Part shown: in pieces, positions 19,347-28,333 of the stretch
How the letters are laid out: every line of letters begins with the position of its first letter
Position numbering within the stretch: position 1 is the stretch's first letter
Assembly: GCA_015492495.1 (NCBI GenBank)
Contig: WGEY01000077.1
Span: 1 to 34,718 of the forward strand
Length of the DNA stretch: 34,718 nucleotides
Direction of reading: 5' to 3'
Origin: Deltaproteobacteria bacterium
GTDB taxonomy: Bacteria > Desulfobacterota > GWC2-55-46 > DRQE01
Translations under genes and position numbers: made by a program
Notes under the pieces: model-generated
Told to the model about the DNA's origin: nothing
Seen by the model: only the letters and a program-made list of their open reading frames with translations
Databases searched by the model: none

Positions 19347-19601
19347 ATGGCAAGGATTACCATAGAGGATTGCCTGAGGGAGGTTCCGAGCAGGTTCGCC
19401 CTCGTACACCTTGCATCCGGAAGGGCAAGGCAGCTTCTCAAGGGCGCGCCGAAGCTTGTCGACTCTGACAACAGGGCGATTGTCACCGCATTGAGGGAGA
19501 TCGCGGCCGGAAAGGTGTTCATAAGTCAGGGGGATGAACCCGCTCCTGCCGAGGAACACGCCGAAGAGAAGCGCACCGAAGAGGGGAGCGAGGTGTCATA
19601 A
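19347..19601 (+). CDS. rpoZ: DNA-directed RNA polymerase omega subunit
   Basis: [57 protein letters not shown]; downstream of gmk (classic yicC-gmk-rpoZ order). Confidence 0.92.
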   Translation: MARITIEDCLREVPSRFALVHLASGRARQLLKGAPKLVDSDNRAIVTALREIAAGKVFISQGDEPAPAEEHAEEKRTEEGSEVS

Positions 19602-19676
19602 GGCATCCGGGGCTTTATGCAGGAGTCCGGGATCAGCCGTTTTTTTTACCACACAAAAAACTGCACGGAGACGACC

Positions 19677-20066
19677 ATGGGTGCATACGGTATTTCCAAG
19701 AGGCTTGACTGTTCCTACGAAGATGCGGTGGAGAAGGTGAGGGAGGCCCTCTCCAGGGAGGGTTTCGGCGTGCTCACCGAGATCGACGTCAAGGCAACGC
19801 TTAAGAAGAAACTCGACAAGGACTTCAGAAAGTATGTGATCCTCGGGGCCTGTAACCCGCCCTATGCATACGAGGCCTTGTCGGCTGAGCTCGAAATAGG
19901 CCTGCTTCTGCCATGCAACGTGATAGTCTATGAGAACGGCGACGGGGGCAGCACTGTTTCGGCCATCGATCCCGTTGTCGCAATGGGCATGGTCGACAAC
20001 CCCGAGGTCTGTACGGTTGCAGGGGAGGTGAAGAAGAAGCTCGAGCGCGTGATAGCCGGGCTTTGA
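19677..20066 (+). CDS. DUF302 domain protein
   Basis: MGAYGISKRLDCSYEDAVEKVREALSREGFGVLTEIDVKATLKKKLDKDFRKYVILGACNPPYAYEALSAELEIGLLLPCNVIVYE...DP. Start moved to ATG 19677 (ggag at about 19667). Confidence 0.88.
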   Translation: MGAYGISKRLDCSYEDAVEKVREALSREGFGVLTEIDVKATLKKKLDKDFRKYVILGACNPPYAYEALSAELEIGLLLPCNVIVYENGDGGSTVSAIDPVVAMGMVDNPEVCTVAGEVKKKLERVIAGL

Positions 20067-20508
20067 TGCACGTTTTCGAAAAAGTATTCTGCGGGGAGTC
20101 CGACTCCGTTGGCAGGGTTCTTTCCCGGGTGATTTGTGTGTGCCGTGCGTGGCGCTAATCTCCGTTTCCGTCCGGCTCTTCCATCCAGAGTCCGCATCCA
20201 CCTTGATTCCCGGGTCTGTTGTAGGATGGTCTTCCGGAACCCCTGGCATCCATGGCGTATCAACGTGAGTGTTCCGGTATATCCAGAGAGCGGTATCGTG
20301 TGTGTTCGCAATCGAAGCTTACCGCAGGGTCGGCGCCCGGTAGCGCAGGTTCTGTAGTACTCGCTCGCTTTGCACCCGCTGGAACACCTCCTACTAATGG
20401 ACCTTTATCGATTGAAGCCCACCGCGGCAAGACACGGCGCATTTTTCACCGTACCGCCATCGCGGACGGAGTGAAAGGTCTAAGGAAACTCTGACTTACT
20501 GCCTGTTT

Positions 20509-20537
20509 CGTCATTGCGAGCGCAGCGAAGCAATCCC
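20509..20537. repeat. REP-like palindromic-type repeat (cgtcattgcgagcgcagcgaagcaatccc)
   Basis: Matches the recurrent CGTCATTGCGAGCG(A/C)AGCGAAGCAATC interspersed repeat seen in many bacterial genomes; only one copy seen here. Confidence 0.6.
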
Positions 20538-20974
20538 TCGATCCATAATCAGCGGCTTAGATATGCTTCGGCGCTCCCTCCTTTGTTTCGCTCCGGTCTG
20601 CGACTCACCCTTGAGGTGACATGAAAGAACGGGATTAACGAGCCTTCCCGAGCGTGGAGCCTGTTATGGTCTATAGTCTCTCGGGCGGGTCGGCTGAGAG
20701 GACGTTGTCTTGTTGTCGGGAGAGGGTCGGGGTATTGGACATTGCTGTGGGGGCGCGACGTCCTATCCCCTCCCCCTCCCGCCTTCCCCTTCCGCCATGA
20801 AAGGGGAAGTTTGATTTCAGATTGTCGTGGCGGTGCCTGCAGACCGCAGGTCTCTTTGATGCGTAAGGTGGGTGCCGGATACGTCCTTGATCCCCGAAGT
20901 ATGCTGGTCGCTGCGGGACCGCGGACAGTTATTGATGATGCCACATATAGTATGTTTATTCTAAAAATACTCAC

Positions 20975-21000
20975 ATATATTGAACGATTTGTCAATATGT
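20975..21000. promoter_or_regulatory. Imperfect dyad in AT-rich patch upstream of XRE regulator (possible operator/promoter region)
   Basis: atatattga-acgatttg-tcaatatgt: 9-bp arms with one mismatch, in an AT-rich stretch that contrasts with the GC-rich surroundings, 55 bp before CDS 21055. Confidence 0.35.
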
Positions 21001-21054
21001 TTTCCTTGTGGCGGATATATTTGTAGTCCAGGCATCCGGGTTTAACCGCAGGGT

Positions 21055-21402
21055 ATGGCGAACAGGCAGGGATGTTCTATGAAGGAGTTTCAGAAGTTGT
21101 TCGGGATGAGGGTCAAGGAGCTGAGGGAGAAGCTCGGGCATACCCAGGAGGAGCTAGCCAGGATGGTCTGTATCAGCCCGAAGTACCTCAGCAGGATAGA
21201 GCTGGGCTATAACTTCCCCACCTTCAAGAACCTCATGAGGCTCTCTGGTGTCCTGGATGTCGAGCTCAGGGAACTTTTTGAGTTTAACCACCTCTCCGGC
21301 AACAAGGAGGATGTGAGGGAGGACCTGAAGACCATGCTCGACAGGGCGGACGAAGAGACCCTGAGATTGCTTGCCAAGATGGTGAATGCTGTGGTGAGGT
21401 AG
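21055..21402 (+). CDS. XRE-family helix-turn-helix transcriptional regulator
   Basis: FGMRVKELREKLGHTQEELARMVCISPKYLSRIELGYNFPTFKNLMRLSGVLDVELRELFEF. Confidence 0.92.
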   Translation: MANRQGCSMKEFQKLFGMRVKELREKLGHTQEELARMVCISPKYLSRIELGYNFPTFKNLMRLSGVLDVELRELFEFNHLSGNKEDVREDLKTMLDRADEETLRLLAKMVNAVVR

Positions 21403-21432
21403 AGGCGGACTCCTGGAGAGGCTGCCGCGTTG

Positions 21433-23295
21433 TCAGGACCTTTTACAGTCTGGTCCTTCCTCTATCCTCGGCACGGCGGAGAGGAGCCTCTTCGTGTACG
21501 GATCCCGCGGGGAGGTGAAGATATCCTCCACCGTGCCGCTCTCGACTATCCTGCCGTTGTGCATAACCGCGACCTCGTCGGCTATGTATTCGACGACACC
21601 GAGGTCGTGGGTTATGAAGAGGAAGGACAGACCGAAGTCCCGCTGGATGGATTTGAGGAGGTTCAGTATCTGCGCCTGGACCGAGACGTCGAGTGCGCTT
21701 GTGGCCTCGTCGCAGACTATGAACCTGGGGTCCACGGCGAGGACCCTGGCGATCCCTATCCTCTGGCGCTGGCCGCCGGAGAACTCGTGCGGGTAACGGT
21801 GCATCATGTCAGGGGTAAGCCCCACCATCTCGAGGGTGGCGGCCACCTTGTCCGCACGCTGTTGCCTGGTCATCCCGGGCTTTAGGCTCTTAAGCCCCTC
21901 TTCTATGATCTGCCCCACCATGAGGCGCGGGTTAAGCGCCGAGTAAGGGTCCTGGAAGATTATCTGTACGAGGCTGCGGAGCGGCTTGAGCTCCTTCGGG
22001 CCGAGCCTGCAGAGGTCTTTTCCCTCGAACAGGACCTCACCGGCCGTGGGCCTTAGAAGCTGCAGGATGGCCTTGCCTGCGGTGGTCTTTCCGCAACCCG
22101 ACTCCCCCACAAGCGCAAGTGTGGAGCCTTCCCTCACGGTGAGGTCTATGCCGTCGACCGCCCTGACGTGGTCCACGGTCCTCTTGAAGACACCCTTCTT
22201 GACGGGATAGTAACACTTGAGCCCCCTTACCTCGAGAAGGACGGGCCTTTCCCTGTGAGGAAGGTCGAGCCTCGCTCTTCCCCCGGCGGTCTCGTGCTGG
22301 GCCTCTGCAACAGGTGCCGACACGCCGCTTCTCTTGTAGAGGTGGCAGGCCACGAGGTGTCCTTCGTCCCTTTCGACAAGCGGCGGTTCCGTCGTCCTGC
22401 ACAGATCGAGCTCCCTGTCGCACCTGCCCGAGAACCTGCATCCCGGCGGGAATTCCGTAGGCGGTGGGACGGTTCCGGGGATCGTATCGAGCGGCCTGCC
22501 CCTTTTTTCCATGCCCGGTATCGAGCGCAGAAGCTTGAGCGTGTAGGGGTGCATGGGGTTTCGGAATATCTTCCCGGTCGGGGCCTTCTCCACTATCTTG
22601 CCCCCGTACATGACCCCGACCTCTTCGGCGTTCTGGTAGACCACCGCGAGGTTGTGGCTTATGAAGAGCACGGCCATGCCCATCTCTTCGCGCATCTCCT
22701 TTATGAGGTCGAGTATCTCCTCCTGTATGGTTACATCCAGTGCGGTCGTGGGCTCGTCGGCTATGAGAAGGTCGGGCCTGCACGAGAGGGCGATGGCGAT
22801 CATCACCCTCTGGCGCATCCCGCCTGAAAGCCTGTGCGGATACTCGTTGAAGATCCTTTCGGGAGAGGGCAGGTGCACCCTGTCGAGCATCTCTATTGCA
22901 ACGGCCCTGGCCTCCCGCCTGGACCTTCCCTGGTGCAACATCACCGCCTCGACTATCTGTTCGCCGACGGTGAACACTGGGTTGAGCGAGGTCATGGGCT
23001 CCTGGAATATCATGGAGATGTTGTTGCCGCGTATCTTCCTTTTTTCGGACTCCTTGAGTGTAGTTATCTCCATCCCGTTGAGGAGGATGGATCCTCCGGC
23101 CAGGAAACCCTGCGGCTGGGGGATGAGCTGTATTATGGACAGTGCGGTCACGGACTTTCCGCAGCCCGACTCCCCCACGAGCGCGAGCGTCCTGCCCCTT
23201 TCGATGGAAAAGGAGACACCGTCGACGGCCCGTCCTATCCCATGCGGGGTCCGGAAGTAGGTCTTGAGCTCTCTTACCTCTATCACTGGTCTCAT
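21433..23295 (-). CDS. Peptide/nickel-type ABC transporter, fused dual ATP-binding protein (DppD-DppF type)
   Basis: Two ABC cassettes: GESGCGKSVTALS...LSGGMRQRVMIAIAL...LLIADEPTTALD and GESGCGKTTAGKA...FSGGQRQRIGIARVL...FIVCDEATSALD; oligopeptide ABC tail CRFSGRCDRELDLCR. Start at ATG 23295. Confidence 0.93.
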   Translation of the reverse strand: MRPVIEVRELKTYFRTPHGIGRAVDGVSFSIERGRTLALVGESGCGKSVTALSIIQLIPQPQGFLAGGSILLNGMEITTLKESEKRKIRGNNISMIFQEPMTSLNPVFTVGEQIVEAVMLHQGRSRREARAVAIEMLDRVHLPSPERIFNEYPHRLSGGMRQRVMIAIALSCRPDLLIADEPTTALDVTIQEEILDLIKEMREEMGMAVLFISHNLAVVYQNAEEVGVMYGGKIVEKAPTGKIFRNPMHPYTLKLLRSIPGMEKRGRPLDTIPGTVPPPTEFPPGCRFSGRCDRELDLCRTTEPPLVERDEGHLVACHLYKRSGVSAPVAEAQHETAGGRARLDLPHRERPVLLEVRGLKCYYPVKKGVFKRTVDHVRAVDGIDLTVREGSTLALVGESGCGKTTAGKAILQLLRPTAGEVLFEGKDLCRLGPKELKPLRSLVQIIFQDPYSALNPRLMVGQIIEEGLKSLKPGMTRQQRADKVAATLEMVGLTPDMMHRYPHEFSGGQRQRIGIARVLAVDPRFIVCDEATSALDVSVQAQILNLLKSIQRDFGLSFLFITHDLGVVEYIADEVAVMHNGRIVESGTVEDIFTSPRDPYTKRLLSAVPRIEEGPDCKRS

Positions 23296-23322
23296 GGTCA
23301 AGGTACAAGGCCTCCCGGGCAA

Positions 23323-24504
23323 TCAGCGTCTTCCGAGCCGGAGCCTCGGCTCCAGCGCGTCCCTTACGGCGTCTCCGAAGATGTTTGCAGGGAGTACGAG
23401 GCCGAACATGAACACAAATGCGCCGAGGAGGTTCCACCACACAACCGGGTCCCTGGAGAGCTCGAGCCTCGCCGTGTTGATCATGTTGCCCCAGCTTCCC
23501 ATCTCCGGCCCCACGCCTATCCCTATGTAGCTCAGGACGGCCTCGGCCAGGACGAGCCCGCTGAACTGCAGCACGAAGGTTATCAGCACCAGGTGCATGA
23601 GGTTTGGCACTATGTGCCTGAATATTATCATGAGCCTCGGAACCCCGAATGCCTTTGACGCCTGGACGTATTCGAGCTCCCTGAGCTTGAGGGTTTCGCC
23701 CCTGATGATCCTGCATAGATCGGTCCACGAGGTTATGCCCATTATCATGCACAGCCAGAAGAGCCTGTCCGTGGGCACGAACACGCCCATGAAGAGGTCT
23801 TCGTCGGTTACGAGGCCGCCCTGGTACCCCTCGGTGCCGAAGATGAGCATGAAGGCCACTATCAGGAGGACCCCCGGGATGGACGAGAGGGTGGTATAGA
23901 TGTACTGGATTATGTCGTCTACCACCCCGCCGAAGTAGCCGGCGAGCACGCCGAACAGTATGGCGAAGGGGATGATTATTATGGTGGTGCCGGTGCCTAT
24001 GACGACCCCGGTGCGTATCCCCTTTATCGCCTCGAAGAGCACGTCTGAGCCGACCTTGTCGGTGCCGAGCCAGTGTTTGCCGGGATACCTCAGGGGCGGG
24101 TAGTCACGCACCACCGTGCCGTCCGGCCTTTCAATGGACTCCTTGACGTAAAGGCGGGTGGCGAAGGGTGCGGAAAAGGTCTTCTCGGTCCTCTCGCGCA
24201 TGCCCGAGAGCGCCCTGTCAAGCAGGCTCAGGGCCTGCGGGCTGTAGATCCTCTTTCCGGATTCGGTACGCGCCTCCGAGCCGTCTTCCATGAAGACCGG
24301 ATCGCGCCAGCGTATGCTGTCCATGAGCGCCACAGTACCGTACAAAAGGAGTATGAACATGCAGACCAGCGCCACCCGGTCGTTCCGCACGTGACGCCAG
24401 ACCTGCGCAACATAGCCCTCGCCCCTTCCAGCCGTGGCCGCGACCACGGCCACCGTGATGAAGACGAGGTATATGATTATGTCGGTAGCCAGTATTACAG
24501 GCAT
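23323..24504 (-). CDS. ABC transporter permease (OppC/DppC/YejE type)
   Basis: HWLGTDKVGSDVLFEAIKGIRTGVVIGTGTT...RGETLKLRELEYVQASKAFGVPRLMIIFRHIVPNLMHLVLI...SYIGIGVGPEMGSWGNMI. Confidence 0.92.
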   Translation of the reverse strand: MPVILATDIIIYLVFITVAVVAATAGRGEGYVAQVWRHVRNDRVALVCMFILLLYGTVALMDSIRWRDPVFMEDGSEARTESGKRIYSPQALSLLDRALSGMRERTEKTFSAPFATRLYVKESIERPDGTVVRDYPPLRYPGKHWLGTDKVGSDVLFEAIKGIRTGVVIGTGTTIIIIPFAILFGVLAGYFGGVVDDIIQYIYTTLSSIPGVLLIVAFMLIFGTEGYQGGLVTDEDLFMGVFVPTDRLFWLCMIMGITSWTDLCRIIRGETLKLRELEYVQASKAFGVPRLMIIFRHIVPNLMHLVLITFVLQFSGLVLAEAVLSYIGIGVGPEMGSWGNMINTARLELSRDPVVWWNLLGAFVFMFGLVLPANIFGDAVRDALEPRLRLGRR

Positions 24505-24519
24505 CTTCGCGTCACCTTC

Positions 24520-25500
24520 TCATTCGAGCCTTATCCTCGGGTCCACGAGCGTGTAGCTTATGTCGGTCAGTATCAACCCGGCTATGTAAAGGAGCGAGCC
24601 CAGGTAGACCATCGCCCTTACGATGGCGAAGTCCTGGGCGTTTATGGCGTCTATGGTGAAGCTTCCGAGCCCCGGTATGGCGAAGAAACTCTCCATTATG
24701 AGGCTTCCGTAGAAGAGAAATGGTATCGTCACCACCACGTTCGTGAGTATGGGGATCATGGCGTTCTTGAGGGCGTGCTTGAAGAGGACCGTGGTCTCCG
24801 GCAACCCCTTAGCCCTCGCCGTCCTTATGTAGTCCTTTCCCATCTCCTCGAGGAACACGGTCCTGTAGAAGCGCACCCCGCCGCCTATGGAGCCTACAAC
24901 CCCTATTATCACCGGGAGTATGACGAACTTGATCGCGTGCACGCCCGTGTCGTAACCCGAGATGGGGAATATCCTCAGGAGCTTTCCGAATAGGTACTGG
25001 CCGCCTATTATGTAGAAGAGGGAGGATATGGACATCATGACGACACACGTCACGACCCCCCACGTGTCCACGTACGTACCCCGCAGGAAGGCCAGGATCA
25101 TCGCGAAGGTGAGGTATACGGCAACCCCTATGATGAAGGTGGGCAGCGCCACGGCAAGGCTCGCCCACATGCGCGTCTTTATCTCGCGCGCTATGTCTAT
25201 GTTGTTCCGGTCGGACCTTCCGAAGTCGAGCCACAGAAGCGGCGCCGACTTCTGGAAGAAGATCGTCTGCGTGAGCTTGGCCATGCCCTTCTCCTCCCTG
25301 TTGAAGAAGACCGGAAGGTCGTAGCCGCGGTCCTTCTTCCACTCCTCGATCATCTCCTGCGTTACGTTCTTTTCGCCGAGGATCTTCCTTGCCATGTCGT
25401 CCGGCGTGTTGACGTAGAAGAAGAGCACCGCGGTGATCAGGTTCACGCCGACGACGATCGGTATGGCGTAGAGTATCCTGCGGATTATGTAGGCGAGCAT
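24520..25500 (-). CDS. ABC transporter permease (OppB/DppB/YejB type)
   Basis: MLAYIIRRILYAIPIVVGVNLITAVLFFYV...DYIRTARAKGLPETTVLFKHALKNAMIPILTNV...SFFAIPGLGSFTIDAINAQDFAIVRAMVYL. Confidence 0.92.
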   Translation of the reverse strand: MLAYIIRRILYAIPIVVGVNLITAVLFFYVNTPDDMARKILGEKNVTQEMIEEWKKDRGYDLPVFFNREEKGMAKLTQTIFFQKSAPLLWLDFGRSDRNNIDIAREIKTRMWASLAVALPTFIIGVAVYLTFAMILAFLRGTYVDTWGVVTCVVMMSISSLFYIIGGQYLFGKLLRIFPISGYDTGVHAIKFVILPVIIGVVGSIGGGVRFYRTVFLEEMGKDYIRTARAKGLPETTVLFKHALKNAMIPILTNVVVTIPFLFYGSLIMESFFAIPGLGSFTIDAINAQDFAIVRAMVYLGSLLYIAGLILTDISYTLVDPRIRLE

Positions 25501-25513
25501 CGCTTGACCCTCC

Positions 25514-27721
25514 TCAGAGCCCCAGCCTCTTTCTTATGGTCATGAAGGCCGGGAGCAGGGCGATTATCACGGCGACCGCCAGGGCCGCGATCGGCCAGAG
25601 TACGGGCCTGTTCCACTCCCTTCTGAGCTCGGCCCGCTCCCTGGCGTCTATCCTTATGTACTTCATGGTGTTGTTGGCCATGGCGTTGGGTTTGAGGTTG
25701 TGCACCCAGCGGTGGACGAGTGTGAACGAGACCGGGTAGTAACCCCAGACCCAGGGTGCGTCCTCCTGTACTATCCTCGTCATCCGTTTTATTATGTCGA
25801 GCCTCTCCGGGGTGTTGTCCATGTTTTCCATGATCCTGAAGAGCCGGTCGAACTCAGGGTTGGAGTAGTTCGCCGCGTTCTCGCCGCCGTACCTGACCTT
25901 GCTGTTTCTTCCGACAAGGAGGAAGAGGAAGTTCTCAGGGTCCGGGTAGTCGGCGTTCCATCCCCATGAAAAGAGCTGGAAGTTGCCCTTGAGCATCTTG
26001 TCCTGGAAGCGGTTGTAGTCGGTCGTCCTGTTTTCGAGCTGGATGCCGAGCAGCTTGAGCCTCTTTATATACCAGCTTATCATCTGCTTTGCGTCCACGC
26101 CCGTCCACGCGTTGTCAAAGGTTATGACAAGCGGCCTTCCGTCCCTGTCCCTGCCGCCCGGGTACCCGGCCTCCGAAAGGAGCCTCCTTGCCTCGTCGAT
26201 CGACCTTCTCTCCGGCCTCGCCTTCTCGGCGTTCCACCTGTAGACGAACGGGTTTATGCCCTCTTCGCCTTCGAGGTGGCCGAATATGCCCGGCGGAACA
26301 GGCCCCATGGCCGGAATGCCCCTGCCGTTTGTGAATATCTCTATGTACTCCTCGTAGTCGATGGCTATCGAGACCGCCTGCCTGAGCTTTTTTTTCGCCT
26401 CGGTGTACCCTCCGACCGTGTCGTCGAGCATGTTGAACCCCATGTAGTATATCGAAGGGCGCACCGAGGTCAAAAGGGATATGCCCTTGTCCTTCATGAA
26501 CCTGGTGAGCTCCGCCCCTCCCTCCGGGGTTATGGTCACGGCCTGGTCGAAGCTGTCCGAGGTTATGCCCGAGACGTCATAGTAGCCCTGGAGGAACTTG
26601 TTCCATCGCGGGATGGCCTCCTTTTCGAGCTTGAAGACGATCCTTTCGATGAAGGGCATGGGGCTTCCGGCGTCGTCGAGAAGACCCGCCTCCCTGTCAC
26701 CGGGTTCGCCCTCCGAGGGGTAGGGTTCGCCGTGGAAGTTCTCGTTTTTTACGAGCACTATCTCGCGCTGGGGGCTGTAGACCTCGATCCTGAAGGGGCC
26801 TGTTCCCACCGGAAAGCGGTCGAGCGTTATGTTCCTTTCTATGAGCGGAGGCTGCTTGTAGAAGAGGTCCGCCTCCCGGGGCATGGGCGAGAAGAATGGC
26901 ATGGCGAGCCAGTAGACGAACTGGGGATACTTTCTTTTGAGTATGATCCTGAATGTGTACCTGTCCACCCGCTGTACGCCGGGTAGCGGATACTTGGAGT
27001 AGTCCAGTATTATGGGATCCCCCGCCCGGCCGGATCCGGCATCGCCGCCGTTCCGCCTCTTTTTCCGGATCTCTTCGACCTCTCTTCGCAGAGAATCGGC
27101 GTACTCGTCGAGGCCCAGGATGTACTTTTCCAGTATCGGCAGTATGGGGCAGTGAAGCTGCGGGTCCGCAAGGCGCATGATCTGGTATATGAAGTCGTCC
27201 GAGACAAGCTCCCTCGTACCGGTCGCCTCGAAGTCCTTTATCTCCTCTATGCCGTCGAGGTCTTCCTCCTCGAGCCCTGCATAGAGGAGGCGGCCGTCCG
27301 GTCCCCTTGCAAACGCCGGGTGGTTCTGGTACATGATCCCCTTCTTTATCCTTATCTCGTAGACCACGCGGTGTATCTCTTCGGCCGGCGCATCGCCATT
27401 AAGCCTCCTGCCGTTCCGGTCCAGGTACACGGGCTCCGGGACGCTCTCGGCCGAGAGCGGTATGAGCTCGTAGGGCCTTTTCAGGTAGTGGTACTGAAGG
27501 AGCGGCTCGTATATCTGTCCTATGAGGCTGTATTCGTTGGAGCTGTAGGAGCGTGCCGGGTCAAGGTGCTTCGGGGGCTCGTCGAAGGTCGTGTAGTATA
27601 TGTTCCTGTACCTTTCGGATGCGCGGTAGGGGTTGTTGAGTGTGCATCCGTTGAGCAGAATGATAAGGATTGTAAGCAGAAGCAAACGGGTGTATGGAAA
27701 TGACCGGAAGTGTCCCTTCAA
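25514..27721 (-). CDS. Extracellular solute-binding protein family 5 (lipoprotein) with C-terminal TM helix
   Basis: N-terminal LLLLTILIILLNGC lipobox; TTFDEPPKHLDPARSYSSNEYSLIGQIYEPLLQYHYLKRP...LRQAVSIAIDYEEYI...WGWNADYPDPENFLFLLVG; C-terminal hydrophobic segment VLWPIAALAVAVIIALLPAFMTIRKRLGL. Confidence 0.9.
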   Translation of the reverse strand: MKGHFRSFPYTRLLLLTILIILLNGCTLNNPYRASERYRNIYYTTFDEPPKHLDPARSYSSNEYSLIGQIYEPLLQYHYLKRPYELIPLSAESVPEPVYLDRNGRRLNGDAPAEEIHRVVYEIRIKKGIMYQNHPAFARGPDGRLLYAGLEEEDLDGIEEIKDFEATGTRELVSDDFIYQIMRLADPQLHCPILPILEKYILGLDEYADSLRREVEEIRKKRRNGGDAGSGRAGDPIILDYSKYPLPGVQRVDRYTFRIILKRKYPQFVYWLAMPFFSPMPREADLFYKQPPLIERNITLDRFPVGTGPFRIEVYSPQREIVLVKNENFHGEPYPSEGEPGDREAGLLDDAGSPMPFIERIVFKLEKEAIPRWNKFLQGYYDVSGITSDSFDQAVTITPEGGAELTRFMKDKGISLLTSVRPSIYYMGFNMLDDTVGGYTEAKKKLRQAVSIAIDYEEYIEIFTNGRGIPAMGPVPPGIFGHLEGEEGINPFVYRWNAEKARPERRSIDEARRLLSEAGYPGGRDRDGRPLVITFDNAWTGVDAKQMISWYIKRLKLLGIQLENRTTDYNRFQDKMLKGNFQLFSWGWNADYPDPENFLFLLVGRNSKVRYGGENAANYSNPEFDRLFRIMENMDNTPERLDIIKRMTRIVQEDAPWVWGYYPVSFTLVHRWVHNLKPNAMANNTMKYIRIDARERAELRREWNRPVLWPIAALAVAVIIALLPAFMTIRKRLGL

Positions 27722-28132
27722 TCTATGCGCCCTGTTTCGTTTAAGGGTACGTGAGCGTGCCGGATTCTACAACTTAGCACAGTCACAGGGCAGGGTCAAG
27801 ATTTACCCGGGCTTAGCCGGTTGTGCCGGGCAGTGCCCGGTTGGCGGCTTGCCCGAATCTTTCCATGGATATGCGGGTGTTTCCGTATCTCTTCGATTGC
27901 ATCGTCATGCCTTGTAGCAGAGTTCCATTCATTGGGCACACCCTCTTTCGGCCGCGGTTATCCCGTACAGTCTGCGCCTCGGCGGACTGTGCCAGGGCCT
28001 TTTTCTCCGGGCGGGTGGAACCGGGAGAAAGGTGTCGGAAAATTTTACAGTTTCGTGGTGGAGGAGATCGCTTTCCTGTGGCTGATAGAAAAAGCTCTTT
28101 AAGATCAAGGCGATGCAGAGGCGGGAGATGGT

Positions 28133-28147
28133 TGGCACTGTTTTTGC
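28133..28147 (+). promoter_or_regulatory. Sigma-54 (RpoN) -24/-12 promoter
   Basis: TGGCACTGTTTTTGC versus consensus TGGCACGNNNNTTGC: all conserved positions except position 7, correct spacing; next base A. Confidence 0.7.
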
Positions 28148-28333
28148 ATAAAATTAATTGCTAAGTGCCATTTCACCCTTTGTATACAGAATCGTGGTGA
28201 TGGCCGCTTTTACGGCAGAGGCTTGATCGCCTTGTATCTCTAAGGCCTGATAGGTGTGGTGGAACCAGCCAGCGATGTTGGGCATGCATGGCGAGCGCAT
28301 GCCGCAGGCGGCTTAGGAGCCGGCGAGCGATGC

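Noticed and set aside
20100-20500. Transposase or intron remnant in the intergenic interval
   Set aside because: No frame gave recognisable transposase or reverse-transcriptase motifs and no terminal inverted repeats or target duplications were found by eye.
22037-23752. 571-aa minus-strand ORF
   Set aside because: Out-of-frame translation overlapping the real dual-ATPase gene (21433-23295); composition is Arg/Gly/His-rich with no family motifs.
24073-24993. 306-aa plus-strand ORF opposite the ABC permeases
   Set aside because: Low-complexity His/Arg/Glu-rich shadow translation; the minus-strand permeases are clear.
27826-27840. ccgggcagtgcccgg palindrome as a terminator or operator
   Set aside because: Short perfect dyad but no T-tract and no partner copies; insufficient evidence.
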